Assembly (NCBI RefSeq): GCF_001297125.1
Contig: NZ_LHPC01000039.1
Location: 124,001 to 188,000 of the forward strand
Origin: Pseudomonas sp. RIT-PI-q
Lineage (GTDB): Bacteria; Pseudomonadota; Gammaproteobacteria; Pseudomonadales; Pseudomonadaceae
DNA: 64,000 nucleotides
Reading direction: 5' to 3'
Shown here: positions 52,783-61,440 of the stretch, piece after piece
Layout: each line of letters opens with the position of its first letter
How positions within the stretch are numbered: the first letter of the stretch is position 1
Made by a program: the position numbers and the translations under genes
The notes under the pieces: generated by a model
Told to the model about the DNA's origin: nothing
The model's database searches: none
Seen by the model: only the letters and a program-made list of their open reading frames with translations

Positions 52783-54321
52783 ATGGCTAATGAAACGAAC
52801 GTTCCAACTCCAAAACCGACCACGCTTGAAGGCTGGGTCAAGCTTCTCGATGGCGTGCGCCTGCCGGTTCCGCAAGTCAGTCATGACCGTGTCTGCAAGG
52901 CCCTCGCCAACAGTCGCAGCTCGCTGCGGGATATCGCCGAGCTGATGCAGGACAGCCCGGCCCTGGCCTTGAGCGTGATTCGCGAAGCCAACCGGCATAC
53001 CCACGGCAGCATGACCGAACCGGCGGAAAACCTTGAGGTGGCGATCAATCGCCTCGGTTTGAAACGCACCGAAGAACTGCTTGCCCGCCTGCCCGCCCAG
53101 CCTCAGTCCGAGATCCCGGTAGCCCTGCGCCAACTTCAGTTGGTCAGTCAGCACGCGACCCAACAGGCCAACGGTTTTTTCGCCAGTCGCCTGGCGCGGC
53201 TGTGGCAGGACATTCATTGGGGCAGCCTGCTGTTTCTTTCGCCGCTCTGGCCGTTGGCATTGACGCATCCGCAATTGCTCGAAGAATGGGAGCTGCGCGT
53301 CATCCATAAAGGCGAGTCGGCGCGCAAAGTCGAGAAGCAATTGTTCGGTGCACGCCTGCTGGAAATCGGCCTGGCGCTGGTGGACATCTGGCGCCTGCCG
53401 ATCTGGGTGCAGCAGGGCTATCGACTGCTGCTCACCGAGCAACGGGAGCTGGTGAAAGTCTTGCGCATCGCGCGCGACAGCGAACATCCGTTGCGCCAGC
53501 AAAACCGCCTCGATGACGATCCGACCCTGCGCCGCTGGCTCAATCAACCGGCCAACACCGTGCTGCTGGCCAACGGCCTGGCACTGTCGGCGCAACAGGC
53601 CTGGGACTGTCCGCACAGTGAGCGCTGGCAATACCTGACCAGCCTTTACCTGCAAATGCCGATGGACGAGGTGCAGCAGCAGTTACACCAACAAGCCGCG
53701 AACAGTGCCCGCCATCACGCCATGCCCGACCTGTGGCACCCGGCGGTGTCGCTGATCTGGCCGTGGGGCGTGAACCGCATCCATGCCGGTTTGCTGCCGG
53801 CCCCGGCACCGACCGCCGAAGACCTGGCGAAGTGGCGCAAGCAATGTGCCGAGTTGCTGGTCGAGCCGAGTCGCTTCACCAATGCCATGCACTTGACCAC
53901 TTCTGCGCGGGACGCTTTGGTCGCGTGCGGCATGCGTCGGGTGATGATTCTGATGGCCGACCGCACTCACGCCAATCTGCGTGTGCACCAGATCGCCGGG
54001 CTGCCGAAAGAAACAGCCGGCCTGAATTTCCTGGTCAGCCAGAGCACCGTGCTGCAACGCCTGCTCTCGCAACAGGCACAGGTGCGACTGACACCGGCCA
54101 ACAATGCGCAATTCTCGGCCCTGTTGCCAGCGAGCCTGCGCTCACAGTTCAGCGGCGAACACCTGCTGTTGCGCTCACTGGTCAATAATGGTCGGGTGAT
54201 CATGATTGTGGTGGCGGATCAGGGCGGCGGGCCGTTCTCGGAAATCACCGTGCAAGCCTTCGGTAAAACCGCGCAATGCATAGAAAAAGCGCTGCATAGC
54301 TTTAGCTCCCGCGGCCAATGA
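52783..54321 (+). CDS. HDOD-domain protein, probable signalling role
   Basis: A 512-residue cytoplasmic protein. An HDOD domain covers roughly residues 20-260: RLPVPQVSHDRVCKALANSR, LRDIAELMQDSPALALSVIR and LEVAINRLGLKRTEELLARL. The C-terminal third (about 345-505) has a GAF-like pattern (MRRVMILMADRTHANLRVHQ). HDOD proteins often act in signal networks without hydrolase activity; the HD residues are not conserved here. The ATG at 52783 has no clear ribosome site. It is divergent from motA and 42 bp upstream of the rhodanese gene on the same strand. Confidence 0.85.
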   Translation: MANETNVPTPKPTTLEGWVKLLDGVRLPVPQVSHDRVCKALANSRSSLRDIAELMQDSPALALSVIREANRHTHGSMTEPAENLEVAINRLGLKRTEELLARLPAQPQSEIPVALRQLQLVSQHATQQANGFFASRLARLWQDIHWGSLLFLSPLWPLALTHPQLLEEWELRVIHKGESARKVEKQLFGARLLEIGLALVDIWRLPIWVQQGYRLLLTEQRELVKVLRIARDSEHPLRQQNRLDDDPTLRRWLNQPANTVLLANGLALSAQQAWDCPHSERWQYLTSLYLQMPMDEVQQQLHQQAANSARHHAMPDLWHPAVSLIWPWGVNRIHAGLLPAPAPTAEDLAKWRKQCAELLVEPSRFTNAMHLTTSARDALVACGMRRVMILMADRTHANLRVHQIAGLPKETAGLNFLVSQSTVLQRLLSQQAQVRLTPANNAQFSALLPASLRSQFSGEHLLLRSLVNNGRVIMIVVADQGGGPFSEITVQAFGKTAQCIEKALHSFSSRGQ

Positions 54322-54363
54322 GGCTGCGCTACAATCCTCCCCTTTGTGCTCTGGAGACCTCAC

Positions 54364-55179
54364 ATGTCTGACTTCTCTGGCTTGCCGCTGGTCATCGAGC
54401 CGAGCGACTTGCTCCCGCGTCTCGACGCCCGCGAACTGATTCTGGTAGACCTGACCAGCAGCGCCCGCTATGCCGAAGGGCATCTTCCCGGTGCGCGCTT
54501 TGTCGATCCAAAGCGCACTCAGCTGGGTCAGGCGCCTGCGCCAGGCCTGCTGCCGACCCACGCCGCGCTTGAAACATTGTTCGGCGAGCTGGGGCACAAC
54601 CCCGATGCGGTCTACGTCGTTTATGACGACGAAGGTGGCGGTTGGGCCGGGCGCTTTATCTGGCTTCTGGATGTCATCGGCCACAGCAAGTACCACTATG
54701 TCGACGGTGGCTTGAAGGCCTGGCTGGCAGAAGGCTTGCCCATGTCGATCCAGATCCCGCCAGCAGTCGGCGGCCCGGTCGCCCTGACGTTGCACGACGA
54801 GCCCACCGCGACCCGCGAGTACCTGCAATGCCGTCTCGGCGCCGCCGACCTGGCAATCTGGGATGCCCGCGGGCCGCTGGAATACTCCGGCGAGAAAGTC
54901 CTGGCCGCCAAGGCCGGACACATCCCGGGCGCCGTGAACTTCGAATGGACCGCAGGCATGGATCAGACGCGCAATTTGCGCATCCGCACCGACATGCCAC
55001 AAATCCTCGAACAACTCGGCATCACCAAAGACAAAGAAGTGATTACCCACTGCCAGACTCACCATCGTTCTGGCTTCACCTATCTGGTGGCCAAATCCCT
55101 CGGTTATCCGCGGGTCAAAGGCTACGCCGGTTCCTGGGGCGAATGGGGCAACCATCCCGATACGCCCGTAGAGATTTAA
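54364..55179 (+). CDS. sseA: Thiosulfate/3-mercaptopyruvate sulfurtransferase (rhodanese)
   Basis: A 271-residue protein with two rhodanese domains (about 10-125 and 150-268). The active cysteine lies in the second, in the loop CQTHHRSG (about residue 230), with the usual rhodanese pattern LDVIGHSKYHYVDGGLKAW in the first. It transfers sulfur from thiosulfate or mercaptopyruvate to cyanide or thiol acceptors. The ATG at 54364 follows TGGAGACCTCAC. It is 18 bp upstream of psd, a conserved pairing in Pseudomonas. The loop differs from the CG[S/T]GVT of classical mercaptopyruvate enzymes, so the preferred donor is open. Confidence 0.92.
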   Translation: MSDFSGLPLVIEPSDLLPRLDARELILVDLTSSARYAEGHLPGARFVDPKRTQLGQAPAPGLLPTHAALETLFGELGHNPDAVYVVYDDEGGGWAGRFIWLLDVIGHSKYHYVDGGLKAWLAEGLPMSIQIPPAVGGPVALTLHDEPTATREYLQCRLGAADLAIWDARGPLEYSGEKVLAAKAGHIPGAVNFEWTAGMDQTRNLRIRTDMPQILEQLGITKDKEVITHCQTHHRSGFTYLVAKSLGYPRVKGYAGSWGEWGNHPDTPVEI

Positions 55180-55197
55180 GGTTTTTAAGGACAGTTA

Positions 55198-56058
55198 ATG
55201 AATAAGCGTTTGTTTATCCTCAGCCAATACTTGCTGCCCCATCACCTGCTGTCGCGACTGGCCGGCTGCATTGCCGAATGCCGCGTGCGCTGGTTCAAGA
55301 ATGCCTTCACCGCCTGGTTCGCCAAGCGTTATCAGGTGGACATGTCCCAGGCGCTGGTCGAAGACCTGACAGCTTACGAGCACTTCAATGCGTTCTTCAC
55401 CCGCGCACTGAAAGACGGCGCTCGCCCGCTGGACGAAACGCCGGGCGCGATCCTCAGCCCGGCCGACGGTGCAGTCAGCCAGCTCGGTCCGATCGAGCAC
55501 GGTCGCGTGTTCCAGGCCAAGGGCCACAGCTTCAGCGTGCTGGAACTGCTCGGCGGTGACGCAGCCAATGCCGCGCCGTTCATGGGCGGCGACTTCGCAA
55601 CTATTTACCTGTCGCCGAAGGATTATCACCGCGTGCACATGCCATTGGCCGGCACCCTGCGCGAGATGGTCTACATCCCCGGCCGGATCTTCTCGGTCAA
55701 CCAGACCACCGCTGAAAACGTCCCGGAACTGTTTGCCCGCAACGAGCGTGTGGCGTGCATTTTCGACACCGAGCGCGGGCCGATGGCCGTGGTGCTGGTG
55801 GGCGCGATGATCGTGGCATCGATCGAAACGGTCTGGGCCGGCTTGGTGACACCGCCGAAACGCGAGCTGAAAACCTTCCGTTACGACGAAGCAGCCCGCG
55901 CACCGATCCATCTGGAGAAAGGCGCAGAGCTGGGTCGCTTCAAGCTGGGTTCGACTGCGGTCGTGCTGTTTGGCCCGGATCAGGTCAAGTGGGCTGAAGA
56001 ACTCGCGGCCGGTTCGCCGGTGCAGATGGGCCAGGGCATGGGTCTGCCAAAAGCCTGA
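55198..56058 (+). CDS. psd: Phosphatidylserine decarboxylase proenzyme
   Basis: Inner-membrane enzyme that makes phosphatidylethanolamine. The 286-residue proenzyme cuts itself at the LGST motif (KLGSTAVVLF, about residue 250) to create the pyruvoyl group on the alpha subunit. Other family motifs are NAFFTRALKDGARPLD (about 63-78), SPADGAVSQLG and LSPKDYHRVHMPLAG (about 138-152). AAGGAC lies 5 nt before the ATG at 55198. It is co-directional with the rhodanese gene, with an 18-bp gap. Confidence 0.97.
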   Translation: MNKRLFILSQYLLPHHLLSRLAGCIAECRVRWFKNAFTAWFAKRYQVDMSQALVEDLTAYEHFNAFFTRALKDGARPLDETPGAILSPADGAVSQLGPIEHGRVFQAKGHSFSVLELLGGDAANAAPFMGGDFATIYLSPKDYHRVHMPLAGTLREMVYIPGRIFSVNQTTAENVPELFARNERVACIFDTERGPMAVVLVGAMIVASIETVWAGLVTPPKRELKTFRYDEAARAPIHLEKGAELGRFKLGSTAVVLFGPDQVKWAEELAAGSPVQMGQGMGLPKA

Positions 56059-56075
56059 TAGACCCTCGATTACCC

Positions 56076-56177
56076 CTGTAGGAGCGAGCTCGCTCGCGAT
56101 GAACCAGAGAACTCCGCGGGCCATCAGGCTTGCCGCGTTATCGTTGACGACCATCGCGAGCAAGCTCGCTCCTACAG
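56076..56177. repeat. REPIN
   Basis: CTGTAGGAGCGAGCTCGCTC and its near-complement, GCGAGC type, with one arm changed from CTTGC to CTCGC. The loop is about 45 bp. It lies between psd and the large PilZ-like gene. Confidence 0.88.
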
Positions 56178-56266
56178 AGGGCAAATTGCCATGCCCCAGC
56201 CCCAGGTCATAGCTGCTACAGTCAGGTCATTCACTGCCCATTTCCCGGTTGGAGTTTGTCCACGGC

Positions 56267-58033
56267 ATGAATGAAACCAGTCCCCACCTGCTGCTACGCG
56301 CCCCGCTCCCGACGCAGTTGCGTCTGTCGTTCTGTGAGCCCACCCCGCGCGACCTCAAGCGCTGGATCGCCAATCTGCCCAAAGCCAATATTGGCGAAAC
56401 CGCTCGCCAGTTGTATCAAGGCTTGAGCGAACTCAATCAATTGCTCACACCCAGCGATAACCGCCTGCAACTGCTCGAACTGCTGCGGCCCGAGGTGTAT
56501 TACGTCTGCAAACACCTGGAACGGCATTTTCTGCATCAGGCGATTGTCCTCGACGAGCGCTCCCGCAAGATCGCCAACCTCTGCCAGGCGCTGCAAAGTC
56601 ACTTAGCGATTGGCTACAAGCAGATTGTCGTGCGCATCACCCCGCGCTTCACCAAGGACCGTGCGCCGCTGCTGGCCCAAGCGCTGCAACGGGCGATCCA
56701 TTGCCTTAACGGCCCGCTGATTCGCGCGACCGAACTCTATTGCCCGGTGCCGGAAGGCCTGTGGCTGGAACTGCATCAGCTGTATCGGATCGCCTGCACG
56801 CACCGGCTCCAGCACCTGAGCCTGCGTGACGAACTGGCCAGCCAGACGCAAAACCTGAGCATCGAACAGACTTACGTGGTCGCCTTGTTGCTGGGAGCCT
56901 CTCGCTGCAACCAACTGCGCCAGAACCAGATCGCCCGGCTGGCCGAGGTGCTGGAGCCCTGGAGCAAATGGATCAAGCTGCAACCGGGCAAGCCGGCTGA
57001 TGGACTGTTTGCCGTGGCGCCGGACCTCGATAGCGGGCCGCGTTACCGCACCAAGTTTCGGGCCGAGCAGCAGGAGAGCTTGCTGGGGATCGATCCGCAG
57101 CCGCTGGTCGCCGCCATCGAAGCGCATCTGCAAAAAACCGACGATTCTTCGCCACTGCCAGTACCGGCGGGACTGAGCGTGGACACCCTGCAACATCTGC
57201 ATGCCGCCTGGGGCCAGGCCGCCGAGCGCGGCTTCCAGCGCACCGCCAGTGAAGGCAATTTGACCCTGTGCGTGGGCATGAGCGCGCTGCATTTTTACCT
57301 GGGTGGCCAACGTTCGTTCAGCGATATCCTGAAAACCCCCAGCGTGCGCCCCGCGCAGTTCTCGGCGACAGCGCCTGCGGGCCGGGAAAAAGATCAATGG
57401 CACCATGCTTTTGACGCTGCGCCCCATGGCAACGTAAGTACGCTGCTGCCCTACGAAGAGATCGAGTACGCGCCGCTTCAGAACGATGACAGCCATGAGG
57501 CATCCGATCGCAATCGACACTTTGCAAAGTATGCCCTGCCGGTAATCAATCACAGCCCCGGAGGTTATTGCCTGGCTTGGCCCGGCGCAGTGCCTGCCGA
57601 GTTACAGGCAGGCGAGATGGTCGGCATCGAAGATTGCGCCGGTCAGGGCTGGAGCATCGCGGTGGTGCGCTGGATCCGTCAGGTCCGTGGTGGCGGTACG
57701 CAAATGGGTATCGAACAGGTCGCGCCTTACGCCGAGCCTTGCGGCCTGCAACGGGTGCGCACCCGTGAAGACCATAGCCATTACCTGCGCGGCCTGTTGC
57801 TGCCAGCCATCAGTGCGATCGACCTGCCGGCCACCCTGCTCGCCCCTCGGCTGCCGTTCGAGGAAGGCAACAAGGTGATCATCAACACCAATGGTGAGGA
57901 ACGCCGGGCCGGGCTGGATCGGCGGGGGGCGAGCACCAACAGCTTCCATCAGTTTGCCCACCGCGAACTCGACAACGCGCGCGGCGCGGCGGGGGCTGAG
58001 GATGACGTTGATTCGTTGTGGAAGTCGCTTTGA
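56267..58033 (+). CDS. Large conserved protein with C-terminal PilZ-like region (PA4958 type)
   Basis: A 588-residue cytoplasmic protein conserved next to psd and serB in Pseudomonas (PA4958 is the counterpart by position in P. aeruginosa). Residues 1-400 are helical without a known motif. Near residue 427 the stretch NHSPGGYCLAWPG matches the PilZ pattern [D/N]xSxxG, and it is followed by a beta pattern GWSIAVVRWIRQVRGGGTQM typical of a PilZ barrel. The RxxxR half of the c-di-GMP site is not clear (DRNRHF). A c-di-GMP link is therefore inferred, not shown. The ATG at 56267 has GGAG 12 nt upstream; a TTG at 56249 is an alternative. Confidence 0.78.
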   Translation: MNETSPHLLLRAPLPTQLRLSFCEPTPRDLKRWIANLPKANIGETARQLYQGLSELNQLLTPSDNRLQLLELLRPEVYYVCKHLERHFLHQAIVLDERSRKIANLCQALQSHLAIGYKQIVVRITPRFTKDRAPLLAQALQRAIHCLNGPLIRATELYCPVPEGLWLELHQLYRIACTHRLQHLSLRDELASQTQNLSIEQTYVVALLLGASRCNQLRQNQIARLAEVLEPWSKWIKLQPGKPADGLFAVAPDLDSGPRYRTKFRAEQQESLLGIDPQPLVAAIEAHLQKTDDSSPLPVPAGLSVDTLQHLHAAWGQAAERGFQRTASEGNLTLCVGMSALHFYLGGQRSFSDILKTPSVRPAQFSATAPAGREKDQWHHAFDAAPHGNVSTLLPYEEIEYAPLQNDDSHEASDRNRHFAKYALPVINHSPGGYCLAWPGAVPAELQAGEMVGIEDCAGQGWSIAVVRWIRQVRGGGTQMGIEQVAPYAEPCGLQRVRTREDHSHYLRGLLLPAISAIDLPATLLAPRLPFEEGNKVIINTNGEERRAGLDRRGASTNSFHQFAHRELDNARGAAGAEDDVDSLWKSL

Positions 58034-58065
58034 GGGTGAGTCTTTAAAACCGCGGCGCCCCCTTC

Positions 58066-58154
58066 CCGGGCAAGCCCGCTCCCACAGTGATCGCTGTGTG
58101 TGACAAATAGTGTGCACACCGAAAATCCATGTGGGAGCGGGCTTGCCCGCGATG
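58066..58154. repeat. REPIN
   Basis: Pair of GCGGGC-type REP elements, CCCGGGCAAGCCCGCTCCCA and its near-complement ending CGGGCTTGCCCGCGATG. It lies between the convergent PilZ-like gene and serB. Confidence 0.88.
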
Positions 58155-58178
58155 AGGCCCTCTGAGACAGCCGAGAAA

Positions 58179-59393
58179 TCAGAGCTGCCCGTCGCGATCC
58201 CGGAAGCCCAGCAGATACAGCACGCCATCCAGCCCAAGGGTGGAAATCGCCTGCTTCGCCGACTGTTTGACCAGCGGCTTGGCACGGAACGCCACGCCCA
58301 GCCCGGCAATCGCCAGCATCGGCAGGTCGTTGGCGCCGTCGCCCACCGCGATGGTCTGCTCCAGACGCAAACCTTCCTTATGGGCCAGTTCCTTCAGCAG
58401 ATCCGCCTTGCGCTGCGCATCGACAATCGGCTCGACCGCTACGCCCGTCACCTTGCCGTCGACCACTTCCAGTTCGTTGGCGAACACGTAATCGATGCCC
58501 AACTTGGCCTGCAATTGCTTGGCGAAGTAGGTGAAGCCGCCGGACAGGATGGCGGTCTTGTAGCCCAGACGCTTGAGTTCGGCGAACAGGGTTTCAGCGC
58601 CTTCGGTCAGGCGCAGCGAGGCGCCGATCGAATCCAGCACGCTGACGTCCAGCCCTTTAAGCAAGGCCAGGCGCTCCTTGAAGCTGGCGCGGAAGTCCAG
58701 CTCACCGGCCATTGCCCGCTCAGTGATTTCAGACACCTGGTCGCCCACGCCAGCCGCCTTGGCCAGTTCGTCGATGACTTCGGCTTCAATCAGCGTCGAG
58801 TCCATGTCGAACACCGCCAGACGGCGGTTACGGCGGAACAGCGAATCTTCCTGGAAGGCGATATCGACGTTCAGTTCCTGCGCAACACTGAGGAATTCGG
58901 CCCGCAGCGCCTGCGGGTCAGCCGCCTCGCCCCGCACGGAAAACTCGATGCAGCCCTTGCCTTGATCGGCCGGGGTGTCCAGCGGCATGCGCCCGGACAA
59001 TCGATCGATATGGTCGATGTTCAGGCCATATTTGGCGGTAATCGAGCTCACGGCCTGCAATTGCCCGGCGGTCACTTTGCGGGTCAGCAGGGTCACGATG
59101 TGGCGTTTTTTACCCTGATTGCCGACCCACTGCTGGTAATCCTCTTCGGACACCGGCGTGAAACGCACCTGTTGATCGAGCTTGTACGCCGTAAACAGGA
59201 TGTCCTTGAGCACCGACTTGCCTTGCTCGGTGTCAGGTATTTCAACCAGGATGCCGAACGACAGCGTGTCGTGGATGACCGCCTGACCGATGTCGAGAAT
59301 GTTCACACCACCCTGGGCCAGAACGCCGGTAATGGCCGCAGTCAGACCCGGACGGTCGACTCCCGTGATGTTTATCAGGACGATTTCGCGCAA
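58179..59393 (-). CDS. serB: Phosphoserine phosphatase SerB
   Basis: HAD-family enzyme of the last step of serine synthesis. The 404-residue protein has N-terminal ACT domains (about 1-180, starting MREIVLINITGVDRPGLTAA). The HAD core follows, with motif I VFDMDSTLIEAEVIDELA (about residue 196), motif II in AILSGGFTYF and motif III in AVGDGANDLPMLAIAGLGVA. The start is a TTG at 59393 with GGGGGTG upstream; no in-frame ATG upstream gives a better start. It is divergent from the Smp-like gene, as in E. coli, where smp/ytjB neighbours serB. Confidence 0.95.
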   Translation of the reverse strand: MREIVLINITGVDRPGLTAAITGVLAQGGVNILDIGQAVIHDTLSFGILVEIPDTEQGKSVLKDILFTAYKLDQQVRFTPVSEEDYQQWVGNQGKKRHIVTLLTRKVTAGQLQAVSSITAKYGLNIDHIDRLSGRMPLDTPADQGKGCIEFSVRGEAADPQALRAEFLSVAQELNVDIAFQEDSLFRRNRRLAVFDMDSTLIEAEVIDELAKAAGVGDQVSEITERAMAGELDFRASFKERLALLKGLDVSVLDSIGASLRLTEGAETLFAELKRLGYKTAILSGGFTYFAKQLQAKLGIDYVFANELEVVDGKVTGVAVEPIVDAQRKADLLKELAHKEGLRLEQTIAVGDGANDLPMLAIAGLGVAFRAKPLVKQSAKQAISTLGLDGVLYLLGFRDRDGQL

Positions 59394-59528
59394 GGCGCAC
59401 CCCCGCAGGTGGAAAAAAACCGCATTCTACCCACTTTCAGTGACCATCGGGCACCGTGAGCGCTTTGCCGGTCTAGGGCCTGTCGCTATACTGCGCGTCA
59501 ACTTCACGGACAAAAGAGCCGAGCTCAA

Positions 59529-61049
59529 GTGAACCGGCCCACGCCAGTAAAAACCGATAACTTCTTTCTGCTGATCTTCCGTGCACTGCGCCACCGCCGT
59601 GTACCGATTGCATTACGCATTGCCAGCCATAACGTGATCCTGGTCGCTCTGGCCCTGGTGATCTATGCCTGTGTGATGGGTTTGCAGTTCAAGCAGGCCA
59701 TGCACGAGCAGGCGGATGCCCTGGGCGAGAGCCTGACCACGCAGACCGCCACGTCGGCCACGGAGCTGTTGGTGTCCAACGACATCCTCAGCCTCAACGT
59801 GTTGCTCAACAACCTGACCAAAAACAAGTTGGTGGCCCACGCCGCCATCTATAGCGTGGATAACCGCATCCTCGCCGAAGCCGGTCAGCGCCCCAAGCAT
59901 AGCCTGCTGGGTGAAGCCGAAGGCATGTACCAGAGCAAGATCACCTTCCAGGACGTGACCGCCGGGCAACTGCGCATCAGCCTGGACATGGATCAGTTCC
60001 AGCAGCCGATGACCATCAGCCTGCAAAGCATGGGCATTCTCAGCGCGATTCTGTTGGCCTTGTCGCTGGCCTTGAGCCTGCGCCTGGGTCGGCACATCTC
60101 CACGCCGCTGCTGCAATTGCGCGTGTGGCTGCGCAATATCGACGAATACACCCCGGGCACCGAGCGTCAGGATGAGATCGGCGACCTGGCTCGCCAGCTG
60201 CACGCCAACTTCGCGCCTGAGCCGGCCGAGCCTGAGCCGGAGCCTGAACCCGAGTTCGAAGACGTCGACGATACCGATCCGGCCTTCGAAGTGCGTAACC
60301 TGCGGGATCCGAGCTTCGATGAAAGCAAGCCTGTGGCCGGCCTCAAGCCTGCGCCCCGGCACATTGTCAGCACCGTTGAAGACGATGACGACGATGAAGA
60401 TCCGTTTGCCGATCTTCGCGATGACTCGGCCGTTACCGCGCCGAAACCGGCCGCCAAACCGGTCGTCTCGAACGTGCCACAGCACAGCGCGGTCCTGGCC
60501 GTGCAGCTGGGCGCTCAGGATCAGCTGCGTCGCCTGCCCCGCACGCGCCTGGAAGAACTGCTCAAACGCTATCGCGATTGCCTCGACCAGGCCGCCTCGC
60601 TCTACCAAAGTGAGCTGCACACCCTGAACGATGGCAGCACGCTGATGCTGTTCCACACCGAAGACAGTGGCGACGACTACCTGACCAACGCCATTTGCTG
60701 CGGCGAGTTACTGCGGGCGCTGGGCCATCAGTTGCAGATCGAAGTCGCCGACAGCGGCATCACCCTGCAATTGCAACTGGGCCTGACCCTGGGCGACGAG
60801 TTGTTCGGCCTGAGCCAGATCGATCTGCTGCTGACCGAGGCCGCTCAAGACGCACTGGCGCTGTCGCAACACAGCCGCAACCTGCTGCTGGTGGAGCGCA
60901 AGATCGGTGACGACGCGCTGATCCGCCAACGTGCGCGGATCCGCCCGATCGCCAGCCCTGAAGGCGCTTGCTGCGTGGAACGGCTGATGGAGCCTTACCC
61001 GTCGATGCTCGAGCGGCAACTGGCGCGGATGCACGAACGCCGGGCGTAA
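59529..61049 (+). CDS. Smp/YtjB-like membrane protein (AhpA family)
   Basis: A 506-residue protein with two membrane helices (about 34-54 and 169-190) around a periplasmic loop of about 115 residues (EQADALGESLTTQTATSATE), matching the SMP_2/YtjB family found beside serB in E. coli. After helix 2 comes a HAMP-like stretch (GRHISTPLLQLRVWLRNIDE), then a low-complexity acidic linker of about 100 residues with EPAEPEPEPEPEFEDVDD. The C-terminal domain (about 320-500) has LQLGLTLGDELFGLSQIDLL and could be cyclase-like in fold. The start is a GTG at 59529. The function is unknown. Confidence 0.8.
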   Translation: MNRPTPVKTDNFFLLIFRALRHRRVPIALRIASHNVILVALALVIYACVMGLQFKQAMHEQADALGESLTTQTATSATELLVSNDILSLNVLLNNLTKNKLVAHAAIYSVDNRILAEAGQRPKHSLLGEAEGMYQSKITFQDVTAGQLRISLDMDQFQQPMTISLQSMGILSAILLALSLALSLRLGRHISTPLLQLRVWLRNIDEYTPGTERQDEIGDLARQLHANFAPEPAEPEPEPEPEFEDVDDTDPAFEVRNLRDPSFDESKPVAGLKPAPRHIVSTVEDDDDDEDPFADLRDDSAVTAPKPAAKPVVSNVPQHSAVLAVQLGAQDQLRRLPRTRLEELLKRYRDCLDQAASLYQSELHTLNDGSTLMLFHTEDSGDDYLTNAICCGELLRALGHQLQIEVADSGITLQLQLGLTLGDELFGLSQIDLLLTEAAQDALALSQHSRNLLLVERKIGDDALIRQRARIRPIASPEGACCVERLMEPYPSMLERQLARMHERRA

Positions 61050-61062
61050 TCGCCTCGATATG

Positions 61063-61100
61063 AAAAAGCCCGCAGACGAGTGATTGTCTGCGGGCTTTTT
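61063..61100 (+). terminator. Terminator after the Smp-like gene
   Basis: Stem AAAAAGCCCGCAGAC paired with GTCTGCGGGCTTTTT, loop of 8 nt, T run; it starts 14 bp after the stop codon. Confidence 0.93.
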
Positions 61101-61117
61101 GTTGCCTGTGCCGATGC

Positions 61118-61426
61118 CTTCGCTGGCAAGCCAGCTCCTACAGGTTATATGCCATACGTACATCGCCCTGTAGGAGCTGGCTTGCCAGCGAAGAGGCCAT
61201 CAGCAACGCTAAAGAACCCCAACCCGCAGAAACAACAAAGCCCGCATCAATGCAGGCTTTTTTGATGTCCAGGCCGACGCCTTCGCTGGCAAGCCAGCTC
61301 CTACAGGTTATATGCCATACGTACATCGCCCTGTAGGAGCTGGCTTGCCCGCGAAGAGGCCATCAGCAGCGATAAAGGTCTAACCCGCAGAAACAACAAA
61401 GCCCGCATCAATGCGGGCTTTGCTTC
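61118..61426. repeat. Two-unit tandem array: REPIN plus hairpin
   Basis: REPIN copies at 61118-61193 and 61281-61355 share the same loop (GGTTATATGCCATACGTACA). Each is followed by a hairpin AAAGCCCGCATCAATGC[A/G]GGCTTT at about 61237 and 61398. The period is about 162 bp. The second hairpin, next to the lipoprotein gene, is perfect (AAAGCCCGC-ATCAAT-GCGGGCTTT) while the first has one mismatch. The second REPIN ends in a GCGGGC-type arm, the first in GCTGGC. Confidence 0.9.
61398..61422 (-). terminator. Terminator after the PqiC-like gene
   Basis: Perfect stem AAAGCCCGC-ATTGAT-GCGGGCTTT read on the minus strand, ending TTTGTTGTTT, about 19 bp past the stop codon. Confidence 0.85.
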
Positions 61427-61440
61427 GATTCAATCCAGGC

